This document shows, one piece after another, positions 23,501 to 35,527 of a stretch of DNA of 64,000 bases (positions are counted from its first letter, which is position 1; each line of letters starts with the position of its first letter). A program made the position numbers and the translations under genes. The stretch is from Saccharum officinarum (Eukaryota > Streptophyta > Magnoliopsida > Poales > Poaceae). Under the pieces are notes generated by a model that was given only the letters and a program-made list of their open reading frames with translations, did not search any database and was not told the origin of the DNA. Where the stretch lies: NCBI GenBank assembly GCA_020631735.1, contig CM036231.1, positions 6,351,831 to 6,415,830 of the forward strand. Reading direction: 5' to 3'.

Positions 23501-25849
23501 TGGTTTTAGTAATTGAGTGACAACTTAGGTGGACTAATATGTGGTTATGTGAGATACACAGGAGATTAGTCCACATGTGATGGTGTCATGAAGGAGCTCA
23601 TTGCATATGAGACATGACATGGAGTCATGTGACCAAGATGGAGAAGATCAAGATGAGGCTTGGCTCGAAGGACCGGTTGTGAAGGTGAAGGGCAAGTTGA
23701 GGCTTCGAAGCGAAGGACCATGCGATGGTGAAGCTTAAGCAAGACTTGGCGCCGATGGACCAATGCAATGGTGAAGAGCAAGTGAGGTCAAGATCGATGA
23801 ACCAATACGGTCACGTGATGATATGAAGTGAATCATATCATTTGGTGATTGGTTGGTGCATGTGTTGCATCAATGTCGGAGGAGATGAATTGGAATGCGC
23901 AAGGCTAAGGTATAACCTAGGGCATTTTCATTGCACCGGTCATAGGTGTGTAGAGAAGTTTATGACCGGGTTTAGGATAGATGGTCGTACTATCAAGAGG
24001 GGCAAACTTGTTTGCATATCGGTCATCTAGTGCCACTTGAGCGATCTAACTTTGCATACGTGTTAGGATCGAGTGGCGAGGCAAGTTGAGTGCCTAACCC
24101 TTTGAAAATGTTTGTGAAAAGCTAACACATATGCACATGGTGGTGTACACATGGTGGTGTTGGCACATTTGCAAAGGAGAAGGTGTTGGAGTTGGTGTTG
24201 ATCAACTTAGAGAAGAGAGAAATGTTTTTCGGTGTTCTTTGGACACTAGGATGGTTCTTAGAGTAGAATACTGCTTTGATCCATTGTGAATTGGATCAAG
24301 TGCTTTAGTGGGTTGTGTAGCCTTCTGAGTAAGCTTTCCAAAATGTCCAAGATCATCGAAATCGGAGTTCAGAGCTAAGAGATATCGCCGTTTTACTGAA
24401 GGGTGGTCTGTGACCAGACTCGTGACCACCGCGTCCGGTCAGTTTTGACCACCGCGTCCGGTCAGCTGCGACCACCGCGTCCGGTCAGTGTTTTTTATGG
24501 GCGAAAATGACCGGACACTGCAGCGAGTCCGGTCAGTGATGACCGGATGCGTCCGGTCACTTCGGGAGCTTGCTGGAACCTCTCTGTTCGCTGTTTCACT
24601 GCGATCACCGCGTCCGGTCAAAACAAGTTTGTACGCGCGAAAACTAGCCGTTGGAGCACGCTACTGACCACCGCGTCCGGTCAGTTTTGACCACCGCGTC
24701 CGGTCATCCTGAAAAGGACCCAGTGAAGGGGTAACGGCTCTATTTGACCGTGGGGTTATAAATAGATGCCTTGGCCGGCCGTGGCCGGTAGCTGAGCACA
24801 CTTTAGCCTTGGTGGCTTATGTGGTAGTGCTAGGGAGCCCTCTAACTCACTCATGCTTGATAGTGTTCATCGGATCGAGTGAGAGAGCGATTCTAGTGCG
24901 ATTGCATCGTGAGGTTGCATCGAGTGGCACTAGGTGATCGTGTTGCAAACCGGTGGTGCTTGTTACTCTTGGAGGTTGCCACCTCCTAGACGGCTTGGTG
25001 GCTTGTGGCTCCGTCGAAGCTCGCAAGAAGATTGTGCGAGGCTCCGGAGAAGCTTTGTGAGGGGGATTGTGCTCACCCCGTGGGGATCGCGAAGAGCAAC
25101 TCTAGTTGAGCGTGTCATTGAGTTACCTCACTTGAGAGTGGTGTCTTGCGGTGCCTTGCAGGGCGTGCCTTGAGGGGCAAGTGACTTGAGGGTCACACCG
25201 AGGAACCATCTAAGTGTTGGTCGACACAACGGGGACGTAGCTTGGTGGCAACCAAGTGAACCTCGGGAGAAAATCACCGTGTCAACTTTGTCTACTCTTC
25301 TCGGTGATTTGCCTTCATGCAACACAAGCTTGTATTTACTTTCATATACTTGTGCTTGTGTAGTTGCTCTCGTAACTAGTTTGCTTGTGTAGCTTGCTAG
25401 TTGTCTTCTTGCTTGTATAGCTAGAAGCTTCCGCTTGTGTGACTAATTTAGTTTGTGTAACCTTGTTAGTCATATTGCTTAGTTTGTGTAGCTAAGTGTT
25501 TTGCGCTCTCTAATTTAGCATTAGTTGCCTTATTATTGAGCATTGCTAGTGAGCTTAGGCTTTGTGCGCTTTGCTTACTAGAATTGTGTAGGAGCTCCCT
25601 CTTGCTTGCAAAGTACTAGTGCATAGGTTTGTGTGACCTTGCTCTAGAATTAAATAGGAGAGCTCTTGCTAAGGAAAGCACCTTAGTTGCTTAATTAGGA
25701 TCTTTGTGAGGTGCTTGTGAACTTAGTTAGAGGGGTGTAGTCTTGGCTAGACCGATAAGTTTAATTCTGCATTTGTTTTGGTTAGCCAACTCATTTAAGT
25801 TTTAGGAAGGACTATTCACCCCCCTCTAGTCCGCCATCTCGACCCTACA
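23501..25849 (+). repeat. 5' LTR of the copia element (5'-truncated by 15 bp)
   Basis: It matches the 3' LTR from TGGTTTTAGTAATTGAG onward and ends GACCCTACA. The first 15 bases present in the 3' LTR (31255-31269) are replaced by host sequence. It contains a cluster of GACCACCGCGTCCGGTCAG repeats at 24420-24710 and TATAAATA at 24757-24764. Confidence 0.92.
24420..24712 (+). promoter_or_regulatory. CCGGTC repeat cluster upstream of the LTR TATA box
   Basis: At least seven copies of a GACC(A)CCGCGTCCGGTCAG-type motif lie within 300 bp, some inverted (GACCGGATGCGTCCGGTC at 24541-24558). The cluster ends about 45 bp before TATAAATA (24757-24764). Position and repetition suggest an LTR enhancer, and CpG/CHG density suggests a methylation target; both are inferences. 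Confidence 0.6.
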
Positions 25850-25851
25850 AG

Positions 25852-25863
25852 TGGTATCGGAGC
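25852..25863 (+). other. Primer-binding site of the copia element
   Basis: TGGTATCGGAGC, two bases after the LTR end, matches the plant initiator-Met tRNA primer site (TGGTATCAGAGC) with one change. Confidence 0.88.
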
Positions 25864-25900
25864 CGGGTCTCTCATTTGTGGTCTTCACCGACCCGAGAGG

Positions 25901-27890
25901 ATGGCGGCTTATGGGCTAGATGTTGAGTGTCCACACATTTTTGATGGCACACACTTTGCACGGTGGAGAAATTGGATGACATGCAATTTTAAGTTTATTT
26001 CTCCTCAATTGTGGTGGATCGTAGATGTGGGCTTTTCCTTTGCAATTGATAAAAAGAATACAACTCAAGCGCAAAGTAAATGCCTACATCTCAATAGCCA
26101 AGCTACTAATGCTTTCTATCGATCTATGGATAGTAGCATACTTTGTGAGATCATAGACTTCGAGTCCGCCCATGAAATTTGGGTGTTTCTAAATGAGAAA
26201 TATGGGGCGATCTCCAATGATGATGAGCCCAAGGAGGAGGCACATGAGGATGTTGAGCATGACCACAACAAGGTGGTTGTGGAGGATTGTTCCACCTCAC
26301 GGTCTAGTGATGACAAAGATGATCATATCACAAGATCACTTGACAAGAAGAATGATAATGCCACAAGTGATGCAAGCAATGATTCTACTCCATGCACACT
26401 TGATGGTGAAGATGATGGCTATGAGAGTGATGCTTCAACAAGCTCTTCAACATCACCACATTGTTCCATGTCATATGGTGACACTAAGGTATCTATTGGT
26501 GGTTTTGTTGTTGATTGTGATGGTCCAAATTTTGAGCTTCTATATAAACTCTCAAAGGCCCTAAGAAATGAGATGGCAAAAACAAGTAAATTGAAAAATG
26601 AAAACTCATTTCTAAAAACCACATGTGAACAACAAAAGCATCTACTTTATGTTACTACTTGTTCACATGAGGAGCTAAAATTGGCTCATGAGGAACTTAG
26701 TGTTGCTCATAATAACTTGATACAAGAACATGCTTTACTCACTAAGAAACTTTCTAATGAAGAAACCAAATCTAGTGAGAGTTCATCATTTGGGTCAAAT
26801 GATCAATCACATATGACTAACCCTTGTGATGTAGGCAAGAAGCATGTATCCACCTCTTGTGATGACTTATTAGATATGTCATGTTCTTCACAATTAAATG
26901 CTTGTTCTACTTCTATGTCTTGTGAGACTAACCTTTTAAGGAGAACAACGAGCTTAAAAGTGAAGTGAAGAATTTGAGCAACAAGTTAGAGAGGTGCTAC
27001 AACTCAAAAGTCACCTTTGAGCACATGATGAAGACTCAAAGAAACATTGGTGACAAAAGTGGCCTTGGCTTCAAGAAGAAAATGACAAGGGGCGAAAGAA
27101 AGCAAGAAAAGAGGATGAAGAGGCTACTCCAAAAGAAGCTCTCGCATTCCATGTGCTATCGATGCCATGAAGCGGGACATCTTGCTAATGGTTGCCCAAA
27201 CATTGAGAAGCTTAAGAAGATGAAAGAAGAAGAGAGGCTAAAGCATGTCAAGTGCTTCAAGTGCCGCACTTGGGGTCATCTCACCTCAATGTGCCCAACC
27301 AAGCAATTGGTGAAGCACAAGTAAAGCCTCAACCAAAGCCACTAGTTGATCAAGAGAAAACACCCCAAGAACGAATCAAGATCAACCATTGAGATGATGG
27401 TGACTTGATGAAGAAGAAGAAAAAGAAAACAAGGGGTGGTAGAGCAAGGCATCCAATACAAATTGAAGATGCCAAGATGATGAGTAAGAATCAAAATGAG
27501 AAAAGAAAGTTGACTCACATCAAGTGCTTCAAATGTGGAGATATGGGATACTTCGCCTCGGGGTGTCCTACCAAGCTTGAAAAGAAGGCTCAAGCAACTC
27601 ATGAGAGGCTAGGCAATGGGAAGCACAACAAGAGCAAGGAAGAAAAGGCTCAAGCAAAGAGAATGTGCTACTTATGCCGGGAAAGGGGACACAATGCTCA
27701 TTCATGTCCCCTAGGTAATAATTCCAAGCATATTTCAATTGATAATACTAATATGCTTAAGGATGTAAATGGTACCTCTATTGTTGCTATTGTAAAACAT
27801 CTCGCTATTCATACTAAGGCAATACCTAAGTATGTTGCACCTAACTTGAGAGGACCCAAACTAGTTTGGGTACCATCAAAGAGTGGATGA
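25901..27890 (+). pseudogene. Copia gag with four CCHC zinc knuckles, frameshifted
   Basis: ATG at 25901 opens a 355-codon frame whose N-terminus (HIFDGTHFARWRNWM, then AHEIWVFLNEKYG) is the copia gag domain, followed by an acidic/Ser-rich stretch and a coiled-coil-like segment. Near 26930 a one-base slip moves the continuation to the frame at 26965-27324 and then 27405-27890. These hold four zinc knuckles: CYRCHEAGHLANGC, CFKCRTWGHLTSMC, CFKCGDMGYFASGC and CYLCRERGHNAHSC. The last recognisable residues are at 27890. Four knuckles is more than the usual one or two and may reflect duplication within gag. No pol follows. Confidence 0.88.
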
Positions 27891-30800
27891 TTGTTTGTAG
27901 GTACCATTGGCATTGGAGGCTTGATTCAATTGGTTTCATCTTGTTCATCATATATTGAGTCAAGTTATGAAGCTCAATGCATATTCAATCCCAATGCCAA
28001 GTCAAAATAAGTGAAGTCCAAGTGCTACAACATACAAGTGCAATGTTAAAGATTGTGGTGATTTATTGGATATATTTGATGGCTTGCAAATATTCAAGTT
28101 GAAAGCTTGACTGGATGATCATGAGCTAACCAAGGTATATCTCTTGTTGATCATTTTACTTGGGTGCATATGAGTTGATTGAATTGGATATATATGTAAT
28201 GTTGCTTGCTATGAGATGTTTGAATGGATTAAATGCTTAAGTAATCAAGTTTGAATTGATTTATGTTGGATAAATTCATGAGATGACATTTAGTAAGTGG
28301 ATTGGATGGATATATATCTTGTGAAAGTATTCAAACAAGTTAGTTTCAAGTTTGATTCATATTTGATGAAATATTGCTCAATGTATTGAAATCTGTCCAA
28401 AGTTGAAAATCTGAGCTAGCAGTGATCAAGTCTGAGTTTGGATGATCAAATCTACTTGGATTGACATGAATTTTGGTATGCAAGCTCTAGACTTATGTTA
28501 TAAGATGCTGTACAAATTTCATGAGAATTGGATAAGAGATGCTTCGGCTTTGGAGTACATCTTGTCAGCTATAGTGCAGCAGTTTTCAGCATGTAGCAGT
28601 GGTGGTAGATTTGAAATCTGGTAGCAATCTAGATGTCAAATGAATCTCAAATTTTTACAGCTGCTAGATGACTTAGTGAGTCACATCTCCAACAAATTTT
28701 ATGGCATTTGGATCTGTATATTGGGAGATATGAATTATTCTTTGAAGGGTACAGAATCTGCCAGAAAAGTGACAATCATTGGATTAATCTAGAGTCACTT
28801 TGATTGAAAGGTCCTTAAGTTGGAAACATGTTTATAAGTGGTTGAGGTACCTAAGTTTGATTTTGGATTGATCTAGAAGCATGACGAGCAATGAGTACAA
28901 GACTTTTGTATTGTGAAATGTACTTGGTGTACTTATTTGGTACTCAATTTGAAGATCAAGATCAAACTTAAGATGAAGATGAAGTTTAAGTTCTAGTGAT
29001 GATTGGAGATCATTTGGTAGAAAGAAAATGACTTAAACAAGTAGAAAGAGTTGGACTCAAATGTAGATTCAAGGATTATTCATCAAGTTTGAGTTCATCA
29101 TTTGGATCAATCAAACTATATCATTTCAAGTGAGTATCAAGAGTGGTTCTTTGGAAGGTCACTTCTCCCTAGTGAGGGGCTTGCCGCCGTGTGTAGGTGA
29201 AACCAAGTTTGGGACTTGGAAGGCTAACATGGAAGTGGTGATCCGAGAAACTTGTGATGCTTAGTTGAAGCAATCAAAAGGGTTGATCAAGAAAAGCAAG
29301 CAACACCCAAAAGAGAGTTAGTCATTGCAATTCAATTAATATTCTAAGTGATTCTCTCATGCAAGCAAAGATGATATAATGAAGCAAGTCAACCACAACA
29401 AGAAAGTGCACTTGATCATTAGTGGTTTTCATTTCATATGGGTGAAGAATGGATTTATCTATGATGATTGGTCTTCACCAAGCAATAAATTGGACTTCAC
29501 ATTGCTATTGGAGTAATGAATTGGAATCTATGTGACTATCCTCTACTCCAACATAGCAAAGGTATCATTGTAATGTGCATGATCATATCATCCTTTACTA
29601 GTATGCCGTTAGTGCATATAGTACATGTTTATTAGGATCATGCATAACAAATGAAAAGTTTAAATTCATAGTCTACCACTATTGTTTGAATGGTTAATTG
29701 ACCTAGTGGTATAAGTATGAATTTGTTCATGAGCTAGTGAACCCAAGTACTTGATCTAGTTTGGATTGCTAACAAGTGACAAGTACAACATTGACAAGAT
29801 AACCCTTAGCATGAGGTGTGAAGAAGCTTGTCATTGGATCAAACCGAACTTGGAATCTTAGGCAAATCAACATAGTTCAAGTCATACAAGAAGCTCATGA
29901 CAATGATAAGAGTACAAGCACAACAATGAAAATGGATATCTAGTTTGTTTCAAGTAGTATCTAGACTCAAATTGATCTTCCAAGTGGTATGTACAAGTGG
30001 TGTCTAGATAATGATCTACAAGTGATATCTTACAAGTGGTACTCATGAATATAGCAAATGTTCAAGAAGTGAATATTATTGTCAAATCCTTCAAAGTGGA
30101 TCCATACTAGAAAATTCTTTCAAATGGTGTCACATTCCTACTCATGGTATCTTCACGTGGTATCATTCATGCAAGACGATGGTTTCACAAGTGATCCTCA
30201 ACTTTAAGTGATCAAATCAAGTAATGCTACCCTCATCTTCAAGTGATATCTCAAGTGAATGACACATGCTATGACATAGGGGGAGAAGCCCCACCGATTG
30301 GTATCAAGGTCAAAGATCCTATGTGGAATCTCAAGAGCAACCATAAAGTTTGTCATTCCAACATATGTGGCAATGTCCATAAAAAATGCAATATTCAAGT
30401 CTCAAACATCTACCCCAATGCAAGCTTTTATATCAATTGAGAAGAACACCTTTTGTGGAAATTGATGACAAAGGGGGAGAAGTTAGACAAAGATATGAAA
30501 GCTTTCATAAGCTTTTTGAGCTTTGGGAGAGAGATTAGAAAGATTGGACATGGACATGGACAAAGAGGGAGTAACATTGAAGAATGTAAGGGGATCAAAC
30601 ATTCTTGGACAAAGAAAGCACACAAGTAGGGGGAGCAATCTCATAAACTTTGATTGATTACATTTGATATGTGCATAATTCATGTGCTTGCTTGCATTGC
30701 ATAAGTTCTTAAATTCAATATGCATGCTTGTGTGGTGTATGCTAGTTATAGAACTTGAATGATGATTTGATAAATAGCATGCATAGGATGTTAGCTAGAC

Positions 30801-31240
30801 TTGTGATTATCATGCAAAAACTAGAACCATGCTTATAATGTTGATCTCACGGGATTTCTAGTGTTTTTGATGTCTAGCTACTCATGATGCTAAGGATGAT
30901 GGCAAACTTGTGATTTTCAAATGGTATCAAGCTACTAATTGGTATCGAGCTACAAAGGTTTATTCTATACACCTTAGCATCACTTAGTAGTGCTAACCCT
31001 TCCACAAATTTCATATTTATGCATATGTGCAAGCTTGAAACCAAACCATTTGAGCACATATGTAGGGGGAGTTATCACTACCTAGTCGGATTTTATGGTG
31101 CTTATCCAATTCTTGACATAGAGCTTAAAAGTTGGATAAGTAACATTAAATCCAAAACAAGTTAGCAATTTACACTTGTGTGAAGTGCTAGCTTGAAAAA
31201 GCATAATTTCCATATCTTTGTAGAGTTGTCATCAATTACC
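27891..31240 (+). other. Noncoding internal region of the copia element
   Basis: About 3.3 kb occupies the place of pol but has no frame longer than about 65 codons and no recognisable pol motif. It is rich in short repeats such as AAGTGGTATC and TTGGATCAA. Four polypurine-tract-like GGGGGAG motifs occur in its last kilobase (30277, 30469, 30626 and 31071). Confidence 0.7.
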
Positions 31241-31254
31241 AAAAAGGGGGAGAT
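31241..31254 (+). other. Polypurine tract before the copia 3' LTR
   Basis: AAAAAGGGGGAGAT directly precedes TGAAAGGTCC and is the likely plus-strand primer. Similar runs lie further upstream. Confidence 0.8.
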
Positions 31255-33645
31255 TGAAAGGTCCTTGGTTGGTTTTAGTAATTGAGTGACAACTTAGGTG
31301 GACTAATATGTGGTTATGTGAGATACACAGGAGATTAGTCCACATGTGATGGTGTCATGAAGGAGCTCATTGCATATGAGACATGACATGGAGTCATGTG
31401 ACCAAGATGGAGAAGATCAAGATGAGGCTTGGCTCGAAGGACCGGTTGTGAAGGTGAAGGGCAAGTTGAGGCTTCGAAGCGAAGGACCATGCGATGGTGA
31501 AGCTTGAGCAAGACTTGGCGCCGATGGACCAATGCAACGGTGAAGAGTAAGTGATGTCAAGATCGATGAACCAATACGGTCACATGATGATATGAAGTGA
31601 ATCATATCATTTGGTGATTGGTTGGTGCATGTGTTGCATCAATGTCGGAGGAGATGAATTGGAATGCGCAAGGCTAAGGTATAACCTAGGGCATTTCCAT
31701 TGCACCGGTCATAGGTGTGTAGAGAAGTTTATGACCAGGTTTAGGATAGATGGCCGTACTATCAAGAGGGACAAACTTGTTTGCATATCGGTCATCTAGT
31801 GCCACTTGAGCGATCTAACTTTGCATATGTGTTAGGATCGAGTGGCGAGGCAAGTTGAGTGCCTAACCCTTTGAAAATGTTTGTGAAAAGCTAACACATA
31901 TGCACATGGTGGTGTACACATGGTGGTGTTGGCATATTTGCAAAGGAGAAGGTGTTGGAGTTGGTGTTGATCAACTTAGAGAAGAGAGAAATATTTTTTG
32001 GTGTTCTTCGGACACTAGGATGGCTCTTAGAGTGGAATACTGCTTTGATCCATTGTGAATTGGATCAAGTGCTTTAGTGGGTTGTGTAGCCCTCTGAGTA
32101 AGCTTTCCAAAATGTCCAAGATCATCGAAATCGGAGTTCAGAGCTAAGAGATATCGCCGTTTTACCGAAGGGTGGTCTGTGACCGGAGTCGTGACCACCG
32201 CGTCCGGTCAGTTTCGACCACCGCGTCCGGTCAGCTGCGACCACCGCGTCCGGTCAGTGTTTTTCGTGGGCGAAAATAACCGAACGCTGCAGCGAGTCCG
32301 GTCAGTGATGACCGGACGCGTCCGGTCACTTCGGGAGCTTGCTGGAACCTCTCTGTTCGCTGTTTCGCTGCGACCACCGCGTCCGCTCCCGTTAGTGACC
32401 ACCATGTCCGGTCAAAACAAGTTTGCACGCGCGAAAACTAGCCGTTGGAGCACGCTACTGACCACCGCGTCCGGTCAGTTTTGACCACCGTGTCCGGTCA
32501 TCCCGAAAAGGACCCAGTGAAAGGGGTAACAGCTCTATTTGACCGTGGGGTTATAAATAGATGCCTTAGCCGGCCGTGGCCGGTAGCTAAGCACACTTTA
32601 GCCTTGGTGGCTTATGTGGTAGTGCTAGGGAGCCCTCTAACTCACTCATGCTTGATAGTGTTCATCGGATCGAGTGAGAGAGCGATTCTAGTGCGATTGC
32701 ATCGTGAGGTTGCATCGAGTGGCACTAGGTGATCGTATTGCAAACCGGTGGTGCTTGTTACTCTTGGAGGTTGCCACCTCCTAGACGGCTTGGTGGCTTG
32801 TGGCTCCGTCGAAGCTCGCAAGAAGATTATGCGAGGCTCCGGAGACGCTTTGTGAGGGGGATTGTGCTCACCCCGCGGGGATCGCGAAGAGCAACTCTAG
32901 TTGAGCGTGTCATTGAGTTACCTCACTTGAGAGTGGTGTCTTGCGGTGCCTTGCGGGGCGTGCCTTGAGGGGCAAGTGACTTGAGGGTCACACCGAGGAA
33001 CCATCTAAGTGTTGGTCGACACAACAGGGACGTAGCTTGGTGGCAAACAAGTGAACCTCGGGAGAAAATCACCGTGTCAACTTTGTCTACTCTTCTCGGT
33101 GATTTGCCTTCATGCAACACAAGCTTGTATTTACTTTCATATACTTGTGCTTGTGTAGTTGCTCTCGTAACTAGTTTGCTTGTGTAGCTTGCTAGTTGTC
33201 TTCTTGCTTGTATAGCTAGAAGCTTCCGCTTGCATGACTAATTTAGTTTGTGTAACCTTGTTAGTCACATTGCTTAGTTTGTGTAGCTAAGTGTTTTGTG
33301 CTCTCTAATTTGGCATTAGTTGCCTTGTTATTGAGCATTGCTAGTGAGCTTAGGCTTTGTGCGCTTTGCTTACTAGAATTGTGTAGGAGCTCCCTCTTGC
33401 TTGCAAAGTACTAGTGCATAGGTTTGTGTGACCTTGCTCTAGAATTAAATAGGAGAGCTCTTGCTAAGGAAAGCACCTTAGTTGCTTAATTAGGATCTTT
33501 GTGAGGTGCTTGTGAACTTAGTTAGAGGGGTGTAGTCTTGGCTAGACCGATAAGTTTAATTCCGCATTTGTTTTGGTTAGCCAACTCGTTTAAGTTTTAG
33601 GAAGGACTATTCACCCCCCCTCTAGTCCGCCATCTCGACCCTACA
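31255..33645 (+). repeat. 3' LTR of the copia element
   Basis: It starts TGAAAGGTCCTTGG and ends CTCGACCCTACA, 2391 bp. It is collinear with the 5' LTR but retains the terminal 15 bases. It carries the same CCGGTC cluster (32193-32500), including a perfect 18-bp palindrome GACCGGACGCGTCCGGTC at 32310-32327, and TATAAATA at 32552-32559. Confidence 0.93.
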
Positions 33646-33999
33646 CCACGGTAGTAGATTATCGGTGGAGGTGTGCAAGACGACGATCTAGATGGTGATG
33701 CAAGAGGCACACATGATCTATCTAGGTTCGGGCCGCGTATTGCATAATACCCTATGTCATGCGTCTATGTGGATTGTATTGATACGTGATCATATGTTTT
33801 GAGGGGGGTCCTTGCCCGCCTTATATAGTCTGAAGGGCAAAGTTACAGATTTAAGGAATCCAATCCCAGCCAATTACTACTCTCGTATCCGCAAAGGATA
33901 CAATATCTATCTTAACCGACTAGGCTTTCCGTGATCGTTAAGTAGTCTCTGTTTGCTCTGCACGGTTCGCCAAGCAGTCCGGAGATCTGTGCAACCCTT
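33646..33999 (-). repeat. 5' LTR of the Tat/Retand-type element, downstream part
   Basis: On the minus strand this has a TATATAA box (33837-33831) in a typical LTR promoter setting, followed by about 190 bases to the copia insertion. The upstream part of the LTR is at 35527-35454, separated by a solo LTR flanked by CCCTT. The assignment rests on position upstream of gag, the TATA box and the TG start at 35527. Confidence 0.65.
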
Positions 34000-35448
34000 T
34001 GAAAGGTCTTAATGGCTTGAGGGGGGTGAATAGCCTTTTAAAATTTTCTACAAAGACAAGCTAAATAAGTTTATCAAAATAACAAATAGCGAGATGCGAG
34101 TTTTGCTTAGCCTACGGGATGTTTGCAAGCCACCTATCTAAATCACAATTCTAGTAATTGCACTCAACCGCACAAGTCAAACCGAGAAGGAAACTACAAC
34201 TACAACTAGCAAGCTACACAAAAGAGCTACTCTAGCAAAGCTAACTAGCTAGCAAAGATAACTAAGAAGGTAATGTGGAGTTGAGTTAGGAGAGTTTCAC
34301 CGAGGGGCGAAGTATTGAGCCAACCAATATGATCAACAATGAATACCAAGACAACCGAACACCGGGAACAATCAATCACAATATGAAAGTGAAGACACGA
34401 AGATTTATCCCGAGGTTCACGTGCTTGCCGGCACGCTAGTCCCTGTTGTGTCCCTCTTCACCACGTGGTTCGGTGGCTAATCGGTCTCACACCGAGCCTC
34501 TCAAAAGGCACCACAAGAACCTACCAAATAGCAAAAGGTTACAAATGACACGAGAAATTTACTAACGTTGCCTTTGGCGCTTCGCCGAGGTAGGCACAAA
34601 CCCCTCACAATCACCGGAGGTGGCCAAGAACAATCACCAACCCTTGCCAACGCCTCCAAGCTGCTCCAAGCCGTCTAGGTGGTGGCAACCACCAAGAGAA
34701 ACAAGAATCCCGCAGCAAATCAACCACCAAGTGCCAATTAGATGCAATCTCACAATGCAAATGCACTTGAATCACTCAATCTCACTTCGAATATGCAAAG
34801 AATCAAGAGAGATGAGTGGGAGGGGAGTTACTTAGCTTAAAGTGCTCACAAGTATGTCAAATGTCCAAGAGATGGAGCCTTGAGCCGACCAATGAGTATT
34901 TATAGACGTACCCCTTCGAATATAGCCGTTAGAAACTTGAAACAGCCGAAGTCGCGCTGACCGGACGCGCTGGTCAAACTGACCGGACGCGCCGATCGCA
35001 CAACGGCTACGCTCGCGAACCACCGACCGGACGCGCTCCACGCAACGACCAAGTAATCTCGTCAAGTGTGAGTGTGTTAGCATTTTTACAATCATTTTTC
35101 GAGGCGTTATTAGTTATATCCAAATGCATATGATTATGAAATGCACACCTAGAGGCACTTAGGAGTTCAATAGCCGCGTCATTCCCCTCTTTATAGTACG
35201 GCTATCTATCCTATAATGTAACCACACCCACTAGGTGTCTTGGTTACTAAAACATAACCCTTAAGCATATACCTTTGCCTTGATCACGTAGGATTGCGTC
35301 CAAATCCAAGTGTGGTCATCATGATCACCATGTCCATCTTGCCACCAACCTTGGAATGTACTAATCCTCATATGCTACATACAACTTAGCCATAGGATTA
35401 GTACTTAGGCATTGTCACTAATTACCAACACTAAACATAGGACTTTCA
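34000..35448 (-). repeat. Solo copia-type LTR with TSD CCCTT
   Basis: In minus orientation the sequence starts TGAAAGTCCTATGTTTAG and ends TTAAGACCTTTCA. It is flanked by CCCTT at 33995-33999 and 35449-35453, a perfect 5-bp duplication. The ending ATTCACCCCCCTCAAG is typical of SIRE/Opie-like copia LTRs in grasses. No internal region is present, so it arose by LTR-LTR recombination. It holds three GACCGGACGCG motifs (34978-35035) upstream, in its own orientation, of a TATAAATA box (34904-34897). Confidence 0.9.
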
Positions 35449-35453
35449 CCCTT

Positions 35454-35527
35454 TCTGGCGAGTCAGGCCACCTTGTCTGGTGCGGCCCATGTGGAGCCAT
35501 GAGGGTATACGGGTCTATACCCCCACA
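35454..35527 (-). repeat. 5' LTR of the Tat/Retand-type element, upstream end
   Basis: On the minus strand it begins TGTGGGGGTATAGACCC, the kind of start seen in Tat/Retand-type LTRs, and runs 74 bases to the CCCTT duplication of the solo LTR. Sequence to the right of 35527 is therefore the original insertion site. Confidence 0.65.

Larger units (their letters stand above)
23501..33645 (+). mobile_element. Gag-only copia (SIRE-like) retrotransposon
   Basis: Two LTRs of about 2.35-2.39 kb flank a 5.4-kb internal region with an initiator-Met-type primer-binding site, a gag with zinc knuckles and a terminal polypurine tract. No protease, integrase, reverse transcriptase or RNase H is found, so it depends on proteins supplied in trans. 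The LTRs differ by scattered substitutions and small indels by eye, indicating a fairly recent insertion. The 5' LTR lacks its first 15 bases and no target-site duplication is found (GATCC or TGAGAC on the left, CCACG on the right). It lies in the 5' end of the minus-strand Tat/Retand-type element. Confidence 0.9.

Noticed and set aside
24420..24712. Regularly repeated GACCACCGCGTCCGGTCAG, resembling a CRISPR array
   Set aside because: Spacers are irregular and themselves repeated, the motif recurs at the same place in the other LTR, and this is plant DNA.
8320..25863. tRNA-Met-like matches at 8320, 12150 and 25852
   Set aside because: They are 12-13 base primer-binding sites next to LTR ends, not tRNA genes; no cloverleaf can be formed.
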